Position numbers and translations under genes: made by a program
Shown: positions 7,324 through 15,170 of the stretch, piece by piece
Layout: the number at the start of each line of letters is the position of its first letter
Numbering within the stretch: the stretch's first letter is position 1
Source: VGBK01 sp964548475
GTDB lineage: Bacteria > Actinomycetota > Acidimicrobiia > Spongiisociales > UBA11373
Assembly (NCBI GenBank): GCA_964548475.1
Contig: CAZJRF010000007.1
Coordinates: forward strand, 1-32,029
Direction of reading: 5' to 3'
Length of the DNA stretch: 32,029 bases
The notes under the pieces: generated by a model
Databases searched by the model: none
The model's input: the letters and a program-made list of their open reading frames with translations, nothing else
What the model was told of the DNA's origin: nothing

Positions 7324-7355
7324 TCCCGGCCGACGCGCTAGCGTCCCGGCCGACG
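7324..7355 (+). promoter_or_regulatory. cydA promoter region: -10 TAGCGT flanked by a 12-nt direct repeat
   Basis: A TAGCGT hexamer at 7339-7344 fits the -10 form seen elsewhere in this window. It would give a leader of about 27 nt before the cydA ATG, which has GGAG 8 nt upstream (7366-7369). The hexamer lies between two exact copies of TCCCGGCCGACG (7324-7335 and 7344-7355), 20 nt apart, about two helical turns. A small stem GACGC/GCGTC (7332-7336 with 7341-7345) also spans the box. This arrangement suggests a regulator binding side by side across the promoter. That is inference; no known operator consensus was matched. Confidence 0.4.
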
Positions 7356-7377
7356 TCGACCGATCGGAGCCAACAGC

Positions 7378-8757
7378 ATGGATGCCCTGATCGCGGCCCG
7401 ATGGCAGTTCGGGATCACGACGATCTACCACTTCCTGTTTGTACCGCTCACCATCGGCCTGGCGGTGGTGGTGGCGACCCTGGAGACGCTGTGGGTGCGC
7501 CGGCGCGATCCCAAGTACCTGCGGGCCACCAAGTTCTGGGGGAAGCTGTTCCTGATCAACTTCGCGATCGGCGTGGTGACCGGCATCGTGCAGGAGTTCC
7601 AGTTCGGCATGAACTGGTCGTCCTACTCCCGGTTCGTCGGCGACATCTTCGGCGCCCCACTGGCAGTAGAGGGCCTGGCCGCCTTCTTCCTGGAGTCGAC
7701 CTTCCTGGGCTTGTGGATTTTCGGCTGGGACCGCGTCGGCCCCCGGCTCCACGCCGCCTTCGCCTGGCTGGTGGCGGGGGGCACGATCCTCTCCGCCTTC
7801 TGGATCCTGGCCGCCAACGCCTGGATGCAGAACCCGGTCGGCTACCGGCTGAACCCGGTGACCGGGCGGGCCGAGCTAGAGAGCTTTCTCGACCTGATCC
7901 GCAACCCGGTGGCCTGGCACCACCTGGGTCACACCATCCTGTCCGCGCTGCTCACCGCCGGGGTCCTGATGTTGGCCATCAGCGGATGGCATCTGATCCG
8001 CAACCACTCGGACGAGGTCTTCCGCCTCTCCTCGGCGCTGGCGGTGGGGTTGGTGCTGGCATCGGGCGTGGCGGTGGCCACCAGCGGCCACTTCCAAGGC
8101 CAGAAAACCGCCGAGGTCCAGCCGATGAAGCATGCCGCCGTTGAGGCGCACTGGGAGACGGAGGGGCCGGCCGCCCTGTCGCTGTTCGCCATCCCGGACA
8201 TGGAGCAGGGGCGCAACCGGGTGAACATCGCCATCCCCCACGGCCTCAGCCTGCTCACCCATCACTCCTGGACTGCCGAGGTTGAGGGCATCAACCCCCT
8301 GCAGGCGCAGTACGAGGCCACCTTCGGGCCCGGCGACTACCGGCCGCCCGTGGCCACGGTGTACTGGTCCTTCCGGGTGATGGTGGGAGTGGGCTTCGGG
8401 CTGATCGGGCTCGCGGCGCTGGGGGCCTGGCTCCTGTATCGGCGGCGTTTCTACCAGGCGGCCTGGTTCCATCGTGCCGCCCTGGCCACTCTGATCCTGC
8501 CTTTCCTGGCCAACATCACCGGCTGGGTGGTCACCGAGATCGGCCGCCAGCCCTGGAGCGTCTACAACGTGCTGCTCACCCGCGATTCCGTCTCCCCGTC
8601 GGTGGGGACCGCTTCGGTCCTGATCACCCTGATCGGCTTCACGCTGCTCTACGGGATCCTGGCGGTGATCGACGTCTACCTGATGGCCAAGTACGCCCGG
8701 GCCGGGGCCGGGGAAGAGACGACCTCGGCAGAGGTCGGCGCCGGACTGGCCTACTGA
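7378..8757 (+). CDS. cydA: Cytochrome bd oxidase subunit I
   Basis: This is the haem-bearing membrane subunit of the bd-type quinol oxidase, which reduces O2 to water without proton pumping and with high affinity. The 459-residue product has the expected haem and quinol landmarks: H18 in ITTIYHFLF, E98 and E106 in VEGLAAFFLESTF, H185 in HHLGHTILS, the GHFQGQKTAEVQPMK start of the Q-loop, M335 in YWSFRVMVG, and GRQPW at 389-393. By homology these correspond to the haem b595, b558 and d ligands and the quinol site. The length is close to short-Q-loop enzymes of Gram-positive bacteria rather than the longer E. coli protein. It leads the cydABDC operon. No CydX-like small subunit gene was seen between the genes. 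Confidence 0.97.
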   Translation: MDALIAARWQFGITTIYHFLFVPLTIGLAVVVATLETLWVRRRDPKYLRATKFWGKLFLINFAIGVVTGIVQEFQFGMNWSSYSRFVGDIFGAPLAVEGLAAFFLESTFLGLWIFGWDRVGPRLHAAFAWLVAGGTILSAFWILAANAWMQNPVGYRLNPVTGRAELESFLDLIRNPVAWHHLGHTILSALLTAGVLMLAISGWHLIRNHSDEVFRLSSALAVGLVLASGVAVATSGHFQGQKTAEVQPMKHAAVEAHWETEGPAALSLFAIPDMEQGRNRVNIAIPHGLSLLTHHSWTAEVEGINPLQAQYEATFGPGDYRPPVATVYWSFRVMVGVGFGLIGLAALGAWLLYRRRFYQAAWFHRAALATLILPFLANITGWVVTEIGRQPWSVYNVLLTRDSVSPSVGTASVLITLIGFTLLYGILAVIDVYLMAKYARAGAGEETTSAEVGAGLAY

Positions 8758-8770
8758 GGAGGAGGACCCG

Positions 8771-9814
8771 ATGATCGAGACCGACCTCAACTCGCTCTGG
8801 TTCCTTCTGATCGCGGTCCTCTGGATGGGCTACTTCTTCCTGGAAGGATTCGACTTCGGGGTGGGCATCCTGCTCCCCTTCGTGGGCCGCGACGACCTCG
8901 ACCGGCGGGTGGCCATCCGGGCCATCGGCCCGCACTGGGACGGGAACGAGGTGTGGCTCATCGTGGCCGGCGGGGCCACCTTCGCCGCCTTCCCCGAGTG
9001 GTATGCCACGCTGTTCAGCGGCTTCTACCTGCCGCTGTTCATCATCCTGGTGGCCCTCATCATCCGGGGGGTGGCCTTCGAGTTCCGCGCCAAGGACCAG
9101 CGCCCCCAGTGGCGGGCAGGGTGGGACGCGGCCATCTTCGTCGGCAGCCTTCTCCCCGCCTTCTTGTGGGGGGTGGCCTTCGCCAACATCGTGCGCGGGG
9201 TGCCCATCGACGCGGCCGGCGAGTACACCGGCACCTTGTGGACTCTGCTCAACCCCTACGCCCTGCTGGGAGGGCTGGCCACCCTGCTCCTGTTCACCCT
9301 GCACGGGGGCACCTTCCTGGGCCTCAAGGCGGCGGGGCCGGTGGCGGAGCGGGCGCACGCCGCCGCCGCCCGGCTGGCCCTGCCGACCGCCCTGGCGGCC
9401 GCCGGCTTCCTGGCCTGGACGCTGGGGCAGGCGGCCGGCGCCGAGCGCGGGGACCTGGGCCTGCTGCCGCTGGGGGCCTTGATCGCGGTGGCCGCTCTGG
9501 CCGCCGCGGGGGTCCTGGCCGCGGCGCCCCTGCTGCAGGCCAAGCGTGACGGCTGGGCGTTCGTGACCACCGGGCTGACCATCGTGTTCGCCGCTCTGGT
9601 CCTGTTCATGGACCTGTACCCCCGCGTGATGCCCTCGAGCACCGACCCGGCGCACACTCTGGACATCTACAACGCGGCATCGACCCCCACCACCCTGCGG
9701 GTGATGAGCGTGGTGGCCCTCATCTTCGTGCCGCTCGTGCTGGCCTACCAGGCGTGGTCCTACTGGGTGTTCCGCAAGCGCGTCACCCGGGAGCAGCTGT
9801 CACCGAGCGGCTGA
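8771..9814 (+). CDS. cydB: Cytochrome bd oxidase subunit II
   Basis: This is the second integral membrane subunit of the bd oxidase, paired with CydA. The 347-residue product opens LNSLWFLLIAVLWMGYFFLEGFDFGVG, the typical first helix with the conserved EGFDFGVG. It continues with IGPHWDGNEVWLIVAGGATFAAFPEWYA, FEFRAK and LHGGTFLGLK, and about eight hydrophobic helices follow. These are standard CydB landmarks. The ATG at 8771 has GAGGAGGA immediately upstream and is 13 nt after the cydA stop, so the two are made together. The 3' end overlaps the start of cydD. Confidence 0.96.
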   Translation: MIETDLNSLWFLLIAVLWMGYFFLEGFDFGVGILLPFVGRDDLDRRVAIRAIGPHWDGNEVWLIVAGGATFAAFPEWYATLFSGFYLPLFIILVALIIRGVAFEFRAKDQRPQWRAGWDAAIFVGSLLPAFLWGVAFANIVRGVPIDAAGEYTGTLWTLLNPYALLGGLATLLLFTLHGGTFLGLKAAGPVAERAHAAAARLALPTALAAAGFLAWTLGQAAGAERGDLGLLPLGALIAVAALAAAGVLAAAPLLQAKRDGWAFVTTGLTIVFAALVLFMDLYPRVMPSSTDPAHTLDIYNAASTPTTLRVMSVVALIFVPLVLAYQAWSYWVFRKRVTREQLSPSG

Positions 9815-11493
9815 ACCCTGCGACGGCGCGGCGGCCCACCGTCGACCGGCGCCTCTTCCGCCTCGGGCGGGGAGCCCGGCCCTTCCTGGCTGCGGCCGTC
9901 GTACTCGGCCTGGTCGGAGCCGGGCTGGTCATCACCCGCGCCGTTCTCCTTGCCCGCGTAGTTGCCGCTTCCTTCGCGGGTGCCCGGCCTGAGGAGTTGG
10001 CCGGTCCTCTGGCCGGGCTGTTGGGGGTGGCCGCCGCCGCCGCCCTCACCGCCTGGCTCACCGAAGTGGCCGCCCATCACAGCGCGGCCGGGGTGCGCTC
10101 CCGCTTGCGCTCGGCCCTTCTGCAGCAGGTGGCTTCCCGGGAGGGAGCCGGGGAACGGGCCGGCGCCCTGGCCGCGGCCGCCGGCCGGGGCATCGAGGCC
10201 CTCGACGCCCACTTCGCCCGCTACCTCCCCCAACTGGCGCTGGCGGCGGCCGTGCCGGTCTTCGTGCTGGCTTGGATGTTCCCCCTCGATCCCCTGGCCG
10301 GAGTGATCGTGGCGCTGACGCTTCCGCTCATCCCACTCTTCGGAGCGCTGGTGGGGGCCGCCACCCGGGCCCGGGTGGCCCGCCGCTGGCAAGCCTTCTC
10401 CGACCTGAGCACCGGGTTCGTGGAGGCACTGCGCTCCCTGCCCACCCTGAAGGTGTTCGGACGCAGCCGCGAGCAAGTGGCCGCCTTCGCCGCTCTTTCC
10501 GATCGGCATCGCCGGGAGACCATGGGCACCCTGCGCATCGCCTTCCTGTCCGCCTTCGTCCTCGAACTGGCGGCGACCATCTCAGTGGCGGTGGTGGCGG
10601 TCGCCGTCGGCCTCCGCGTGCTCGACGGCGGCCTCGGCCTGGAAGCGGGGCTCACCGTGCTCATTCTCGCCCCCGAGGCCTACCTGCCTCCCCGGCGCCT
10701 GGCCGCCGAATTCCACGCCGCGGCGGAAGGAGTCCAGGCGGCTTCTGAGATCCTCGACCGCCTGGACGCCCCCGGGCGGGAGCCGCCCGCCCCGGGCGGC
10801 CGCCCGGCGCCGCCCCGGCCGGCCCCGCTCGCCGTCGAGGGTCTCACCATCTCCTACGCCGGGCGGCCCGGGCCGGCGCTGGCCCGCCTGTCCCTCGAGA
10901 TCCGCGACGGCGAATACCTGGCCGTGGCCGGGCCCTCGGGGTCGGGCAAGAGCACCCTGCTCGGGGTGTTGCTCGGCCTCGTTCCCCCAACGGAAGGCCG
11001 GATTCGGGCGGCGGGGATCGACCTGGCCTCCGTCGACCCGGCCGAGTGGCGCCGTCTGCTGGCCTGGCTTCCCCAGCAACCCCGCCTCTTCCACGGGACG
11101 ATCGCCGACAACGTCCGCTTCGGCGCGCCGGACGCCGGAGAAGACCGCATCGGGCGGGCCCTGGCCGAGGCCGCCGCCGGCTTCGTGGACGACCTGCCCC
11201 GGGGGATCCACACCCCGGTGGGTGAGGGCGGCGCCCGCCTCTCCGCCGGGGAACGCAGCCGGATCGCCCTGGCCCGGGCCCTCGTGCGCCGCGCCCCGCT
11301 GCTGTTGCTCGACGAGCCGACCGCCCACCTCGACCCTCTCACCGAACTGGCCATCCTCGACGCCCTCGACCGCCTGCGCGGCTCCACCACCATCATCCTG
11401 GCGGGCCACCGCCCCGGGGCCGCCGCCCGGGCCGACCGGGTGCTGTGGCTGGAGGCCGGGCGGCCCGTCGCGGCACCGGGGGGCTCGGCGTGA
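9754..11493 (+). CDS. cydD: ABC exporter CydD (cytochrome bd biogenesis)
   Basis: CydD forms with CydC a heterodimeric exporter, known in E. coli to handle thiols/haem and to be needed for bd oxidase assembly. The protein has about six transmembrane helices in residues 40-300 (FLAAAVVLGLVGAGLVI, LALAAAVPVFVLAWMF, IAFLSAFVLELAATISV and others). The nucleotide-binding domain follows: Walker A GPSGSGKST, Q-loop LPQQPRLF, signature LSAGERSR (Ala instead of the first Gly of LSGGE), Walker B LLLLDEPT and the H-loop AGHRP. The start is uncertain. The only usual start codon near the N-terminus is GTG at 9754, which overlaps cydB by 61 nt and has no good ribosome binding site. Homology suggests the conserved part begins near DRRLFRLGRG, about 30 residues later. 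Confidence 0.9.
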   Translation: MVLLGVPQARHPGAAVTERLNPATARRPTVDRRLFRLGRGARPFLAAAVVLGLVGAGLVITRAVLLARVVAASFAGARPEELAGPLAGLLGVAAAAALTAWLTEVAAHHSAAGVRSRLRSALLQQVASREGAGERAGALAAAAGRGIEALDAHFARYLPQLALAAAVPVFVLAWMFPLDPLAGVIVALTLPLIPLFGALVGAATRARVARRWQAFSDLSTGFVEALRSLPTLKVFGRSREQVAAFAALSDRHRRETMGTLRIAFLSAFVLELAATISVAVVAVAVGLRVLDGGLGLEAGLTVLILAPEAYLPPRRLAAEFHAAAEGVQAASEILDRLDAPGREPPAPGGRPAPPRPAPLAVEGLTISYAGRPGPALARLSLEIRDGEYLAVAGPSGSGKSTLLGVLLGLVPPTEGRIRAAGIDLASVDPAEWRRLLAWLPQQPRLFHGTIADNVRFGAPDAGEDRIGRALAEAAAGFVDDLPRGIHTPVGEGGARLSAGERSRIALARALVRRAPLLLLDEPTAHLDPLTELAILDALDRLRGSTTIILAGHRPGAAARADRVLWLEAGRPVAAPGGSA

Positions 11494-13211
11494 GGCCGCT
11501 CCTCGCCCTCCTCAAGGAGACCACCGGCCGCTTCGCAGCCGCCACCGCCGCCGGGGCGGGCACCGTGGCGGCCGGGGTGGGCTTGCTGGCCACCGGGGCC
11601 TACCTGATTGTGCGGGCCGGGGAACACCCCGGGGTGCTGGAGCTGACGGTGGCCATCGTCGGGGTGCGCTTCTTCGGCATCTCCCGGGCTGTGCTCCGCT
11701 ACCTCGAGCGTCTCTCCGGCCACGACGCCGCCCTGCACCTGGTGGCCCGCCTCCGCACTCGTGCCTTCGCCACCGTGGAGCGCCTCAGCCCGGCCGGCAT
11801 CGAAGAGGAGCGGGCCGGCGACCTCCTCCTCCGCCTCACCGAGGACCTGGAGCAGATCGAGCAGGCGCTCGTTCGCTCGCTTCTGCCCGTGGCAGTCACC
11901 GGCCTCGCCGTGGCCGGGGCCGGCGCCGCCGCCTGGGCCATGCTGCCCGCGGCCGGGTACACGGTGGCGGCCGCCCTGGCGCTCACCGCCGTGGCGGTGG
12001 GCATCGTTGCGCTCGCTGCCGGCCGCGCCCGAGCCGGGCGTCTGGCTGCGGCGCGCGGCGACCTGGCTGTGACGGTGATCGACCTCGTCGAGGGGGCCGC
12101 CGAGGCAGCCGTCTTCGGACGCAGCGCCGATCTGCTGGCCGCGGCCGCCGCGGCCGACAACCGTCTCACCCGGCTCGCCCGCCGGGCGGCCTGGGTCGCC
12201 GGTACCGGCTCGGGGCTGGTGGCCCTGGGCAGCGGGCTATGCCTTTGGATGGTTGCCCGGGTAGGAGTAGAGGCCGTGGCCGCCGGCTCGCTGGACCGGG
12301 TGGCATTGGGGGCCCTGGCCCTGCTGGCGGTGGCCGCCTTCGAGCCGGTGGCGCTGCTCCCCCACGGCTTGCTCCGTCTCGACGAGGGAGCGGCCGCCGC
12401 CCGGCGCCTCGCGGCCCTCGAGAGCAGCCCCGACCCCGTCCCCGATCCGCTGGGGCCCGGTGAGGCGCCCGCCGGAGCCCGGCTCGAGTTGAGGGGAGCA
12501 TCACTTCGCCATCGCCCGGACGGGCCCTGGGCGCTGCGCGGGGTGGACCTCTGCCTGGAGCCGGGGCGCCGGGTGGCGCTGGTGGGCGAGAGCGGGGCGG
12601 GCAAGTCCACCGTGGCCCAGGCGCTGCTGCGCTTCCGCAAACTGGACGAGGGCACCTATCTGGTGGGCGGGGTCGATGCCCCCCGGCTAACCGGGGAGGC
12701 CGTCCGTTCCCTGGTCGGCCTGGCGGCCGAAGATGCAGCCCTGGTCGCAGGGACTCTGCGCGAGAACCTGGCACTGGGACGGCCCGGCGCCGGAGAGAGC
12801 GACTTGTGGCGAGCCCTGGCTCAGGCCCGCCTCGATCGGTGGGCGACCGCCCTCCCCGAGGGCCTGGATACCCGGGTGGGCCCCGGCGGAACCGACCTGT
12901 CGGGCGGCGAGCGGCGCCGCCTCTCCCTGGCCCGGGCCCTCCTGGCCGGCTTCCCGGTGCTGGTGGCCGACGAGCCCACCGCCGGCCTCGACCCGGAGGC
13001 GGCTTCGGGGGTGGTGTCGGCCTTGCTCGCCACCGGCGAGGAGCGCGGCCTGCTGCTCATCACCCACACTGCGGAGGGCCTCGAGGACATGGATGAGATC
13101 GTCGTGCTCGATCGAGGCCGGGTGGTGGAGCGGGGATCCCACCACCGGCTGCTGGAACAAGGAGGTCGCTACGCCGCCTTTCGGCAGGCCCGCGCCCGGC
13201 CCGGTCGGTAG
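11490..13211 (+). CDS. cydC: ABC exporter CydC (cytochrome bd biogenesis)
   Basis: This is the partner half-transporter of CydD. The 573-residue product begins at a GTG overlapping the cydD stop by 4 nt (GTGA). A membrane domain fills residues 1-300, including GVRFFGISRAVLRYLERLSGHD, a well-conserved CydC-type segment. The nucleotide-binding domain has Walker A GESGAGKST, signature LSGGERRR, Walker B LVADEPT followed by AGLDPE, and the switch histidine in ITHT. The CydD LSAGE and CydC LSGGE signatures make an asymmetric pair. The gene ends the operon and converges with a small minus-strand gene only 17 nt away. The symbol is assigned by order after cydD and by sequence; the two halves are paralogs and naming varies. 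Confidence 0.93.
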   Translation: MRPLLALLKETTGRFAAATAAGAGTVAAGVGLLATGAYLIVRAGEHPGVLELTVAIVGVRFFGISRAVLRYLERLSGHDAALHLVARLRTRAFATVERLSPAGIEEERAGDLLLRLTEDLEQIEQALVRSLLPVAVTGLAVAGAGAAAWAMLPAAGYTVAAALALTAVAVGIVALAAGRARAGRLAAARGDLAVTVIDLVEGAAEAAVFGRSADLLAAAAAADNRLTRLARRAAWVAGTGSGLVALGSGLCLWMVARVGVEAVAAGSLDRVALGALALLAVAAFEPVALLPHGLLRLDEGAAAARRLAALESSPDPVPDPLGPGEAPAGARLELRGASLRHRPDGPWALRGVDLCLEPGRRVALVGESGAGKSTVAQALLRFRKLDEGTYLVGGVDAPRLTGEAVRSLVGLAAEDAALVAGTLRENLALGRPGAGESDLWRALAQARLDRWATALPEGLDTRVGPGGTDLSGGERRRLSLARALLAGFPVLVADEPTAGLDPEAASGVVSALLATGEERGLLLITHTAEGLEDMDEIVVLDRGRVVERGSHHRLLEQGGRYAAFRQARARPGR

Positions 13212-13228
13212 CCGAGGGCGGCCCGGCC

Positions 13229-13579
13229 TCAGCCCGCCCGGGTGCCGTCGGGTACCGGTTTCTCCGGCACCGCCAGCACCGGCGTGATCCCATCCGGATA
13301 GCCCAGATCGAAGAGCATGCCCTCCGACATCTCGCCACGGATGGTGCGCGGCTCCAGGTTGACCACGAACAGCGCCTGGCGGCCCCGGATCTCCCCGGGG
13401 TCCTCTCTCTCTTTCTTCAGACCGGCAATGATGCGCCGGCGGTGGTCCCCGAAGCCCACCACCAGCCGCACCAGGCGGTCCGACCCGGCGATCTCCTCGA
13501 CCTCCTCGATGGTTCCGACCCGCACATCGATCCTGTCCAGGTACGTCGACGAGATCGGGGGCTTCACCGGTCCGGGCAT
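13229..13579 (-). CDS. Small tRNA-binding OB-fold protein (EMAP-II/CsaA-like)
   Basis: The 116-residue product is a single tRNA-binding OB-fold domain of the kind found at the C-terminus of methionyl-tRNA synthetase, in CsaA and in Trbp111. Recognisable pieces are YLDRIDVRVGTIEEVEEI, then LVRLVVGFGDHRRRIIAGL, GRQALFVVNLEPRTIRGEMSEGMLF and VLAVPEKPVPDGT. The order D-x-R-V-G, NLxPRxIRGxxSxGM and the PDGT ending is typical. It could be a tRNA chaperone or structure-specific RNA-binding protein; in other bacteria CsaA has chaperone-like effects on protein export. The ATG at 13579 has purine-rich AGGGGAGGGAAG just upstream and a TAGCGT box further upstream. It converges with cydC and diverges from the MoaD-MoeA gene. 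Confidence 0.88.
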   Translation of the reverse strand: MPGPVKPPISSTYLDRIDVRVGTIEEVEEIAGSDRLVRLVVGFGDHRRRIIAGLKKEREDPGEIRGRQALFVVNLEPRTIRGEMSEGMLFDLGYPDGITPVLAVPEKPVPDGTRAG

Positions 13580-13600
13580 GCTTCCCTCCCCTTCCCGGTC

Positions 13601-13606
13601 ACGCTA
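13601..13606 (-). promoter_or_regulatory. Candidate -10 box (TAGCGT) for the tRNA-binding protein gene
   Basis: Read on the minus strand the hexamer is TAGCGT, ending 21 nt before the ATG at 13579. A purine-rich ribosome binding site lies between the two. The same hexamer occurs ahead of cydA. A matching -35 was not evident. Confidence 0.4.
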
Positions 13607-13642
13607 GCCGCCCCCTCGGGCCGGTTGCGGGCGTTCCGCTGC

Positions 13643-13648
13643 TAGGTT
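13643..13648 (+). promoter_or_regulatory. Candidate -10 box (TAGGTT) for the MoaD-MoeA gene
   Basis: TAGGTT ends 10 nt before the ATG at 13659, so transcription would begin only about 3 nt before the start codon, a leaderless or near-leaderless arrangement. There is no Shine-Dalgarno sequence, which fits this reading. No good -35 lies at the normal distance. Confidence 0.4.
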
Positions 13649-13658
13649 CGGACGGGCC

Positions 13659-15170
13659 ATGGCGACCATCCTCCTGCCCGCCTTGCTCCGCCCCCACGCG
13701 GGCGGAGTCGGCTCGCTGGAGGTGACCGGGAGCACCATCGGGGAGGCGTTCGAGGCGTTGTTCGCCGCCCACCCCGGCCTCCGCCCCCGGATGCTCGACC
13801 CGACCGGGCGCTTCCACCGCCACCTGCTGGTCTTCCAGGGGGACCGGCGGGTGCCGCGGGCCGACTGGGCGACCCTGCCTCTCGCTCCCGGCGATACCCT
13901 GCGCCTGCTGACCGCGGTGGGAGGAGGGTCCGAGGACGTGCGCATGCGCGGCTTCCGCCGCCGCGCCACGGTGGCCGAGGCCCGCGCCGCCGCCCTGTCG
14001 GGAGTCGCCCCCCTGCCCGCCGAGGAGGTACCCCTGGCCGAGTGCACCGGGCGGGTGGCGGCCCGCGCGGTGACCAGCGAGGTCGAGGTTCCCCCCTTCC
14101 CCCGGGCTACCATGGACGGCTACGCTCTGCGGGCCGCCGATACCTTCGGTGCCACCCCCTACGACCCGGTGATCCTCGCCGTCGGGGGCGAATCGATGCC
14201 CGGCCGGCCGGCCATCCCTCTGGCCGCTCGCGCCGCCTGCCGCATCATGACGGGCGCCCCCCTCCCGCCCGGAGCGGACGCGGTGCTGCGCGCCGAAGAC
14301 GCGACCGAGACGGAGGGCCGCCTGGAGGTCAGGGCAGCCCTGGCCGCGGGCCGCAACGTGGGCCGGCCCGGCGAGGATGTGCGCCGGGGCGACCTGGTCG
14401 TGCCCGCCGGCCGCCGCCTCCTTCCCCAGGATGTCGGCCTCCTCTCCAGCGTGGGATGCTCGCGAGTGGCTGTCCATCGGCGCCCCCGCGTGCGCGTCAT
14501 CGTGTCGGGGAACGAACTGCTGCCCCCCGGTGAGCGGCCCGCCGGGCACCGCATCACCGACAGCAACGGGCCGATGCTGGCCGCCCTGCTGGAGCGCGAC
14601 GGCGGGGTGGTAGAGAGCCTGCTCCGCCTGCCCGACGACCGTGATCCCCTGCGCTCAGCTCTGGCCGGGCCGAGAGCCGACGTTATCGTGACCGCCGGGG
14701 CGGCCTCGGTAGGCCGGGAGGACTGGGTGCCCCTGCTCGTGGCCGAGCTGGGAGAGCTGCTGGTGCACGGGGTGGCGATGCGCCCCTCCTCCCCCACCGG
14801 CATCGGCCGCATCGGCCCTGCACCCGTTCTCCTCCTCCCCGGCAACCCGGTCTCCTGCCTCGTGGCCTACGACTTCTTCGCCGGGCCGGTGGTGCGCACC
14901 ATGGGCGGCCTCCCCGCCGCCTTCCCCTACCCCGTGGCCTCCCTGCCGCTGGCCACCCGCCTGGTATCCCAGATCGGGCGCACCGATTACGCCCGGGTGC
15001 GGGTGCGCTCCGGACGGGTGGAGCCCGTCGCCATCGGGGGAGCCTCGGCTCTGTCCTCGGTGACCTCGGCCGACGGCTTCGTCATCATCCCGTCCGGCTC
15101 GGAGGGCCTCCCGGAGGGAGCGGAGGTCGAGGTCCACCTGTACCGTGCACAAGCGGAGGCAGACTGGTGA
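13659..15170 (+). CDS. MoaD-like/MoeA fusion protein (molybdenum cofactor)
   Basis: The 503-residue product joins a ubiquitin-like MoaD/ThiS domain (residues 1-90) to a MoeA domain (about 98-503). The first part reads MATILLPALLRPHAGG, GSTIGEAFEALFAAHPGL, HRHLLVFQGDRRV and LAPGDTLRLLTAVGGG, ending in a Gly-Gly-Gly at 88-90 where free MoaD would end in Gly-Gly. The MoeA part retains PPFPRATMDGYALR (D153), RIMTGAPLPPGADAV, DSN at 301-303 and LLPGNPVSCLV. Several active-site motifs differ from E. coli MoeA: TGDEL is SGNEL (283-287), SGG is AGA (346-348), and KPGKP is RPSSP (375-379). MoeA inserts molybdate into adenylylated molybdopterin; this copy may be specialised. It overlaps the next moeA by 4 nt. 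Confidence 0.88.
   Translation: MATILLPALLRPHAGGVGSLEVTGSTIGEAFEALFAAHPGLRPRMLDPTGRFHRHLLVFQGDRRVPRADWATLPLAPGDTLRLLTAVGGGSEDVRMRGFRRRATVAEARAAALSGVAPLPAEEVPLAECTGRVAARAVTSEVEVPPFPRATMDGYALRAADTFGATPYDPVILAVGGESMPGRPAIPLAARAACRIMTGAPLPPGADAVLRAEDATETEGRLEVRAALAAGRNVGRPGEDVRRGDLVVPAGRRLLPQDVGLLSSVGCSRVAVHRRPRVRVIVSGNELLPPGERPAGHRITDSNGPMLAALLERDGGVVESLLRLPDDRDPLRSALAGPRADVIVTAGAASVGREDWVPLLVAELGELLVHGVAMRPSSPTGIGRIGPAPVLLLPGNPVSCLVAYDFFAGPVVRTMGGLPAAFPYPVASLPLATRLVSQIGRTDYARVRVRSGRVEPVAIGGASALSSVTSADGFVIIPSGSEGLPEGAEVEVHLYRAQAEADW

Noticed and set aside
7190..7377. Rex- or Crp/Fnr-type operator upstream of cydA
   Set aside because: A TTCACA-like half site occurs at 7264-7269, but there is no matching inverted half at the proper distance.
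8758..9830. A small CydX-type subunit gene in the cyd operon
   Set aside because: The gaps are 13 nt or less and no short hydrophobic frame with a ribosome binding site is present.
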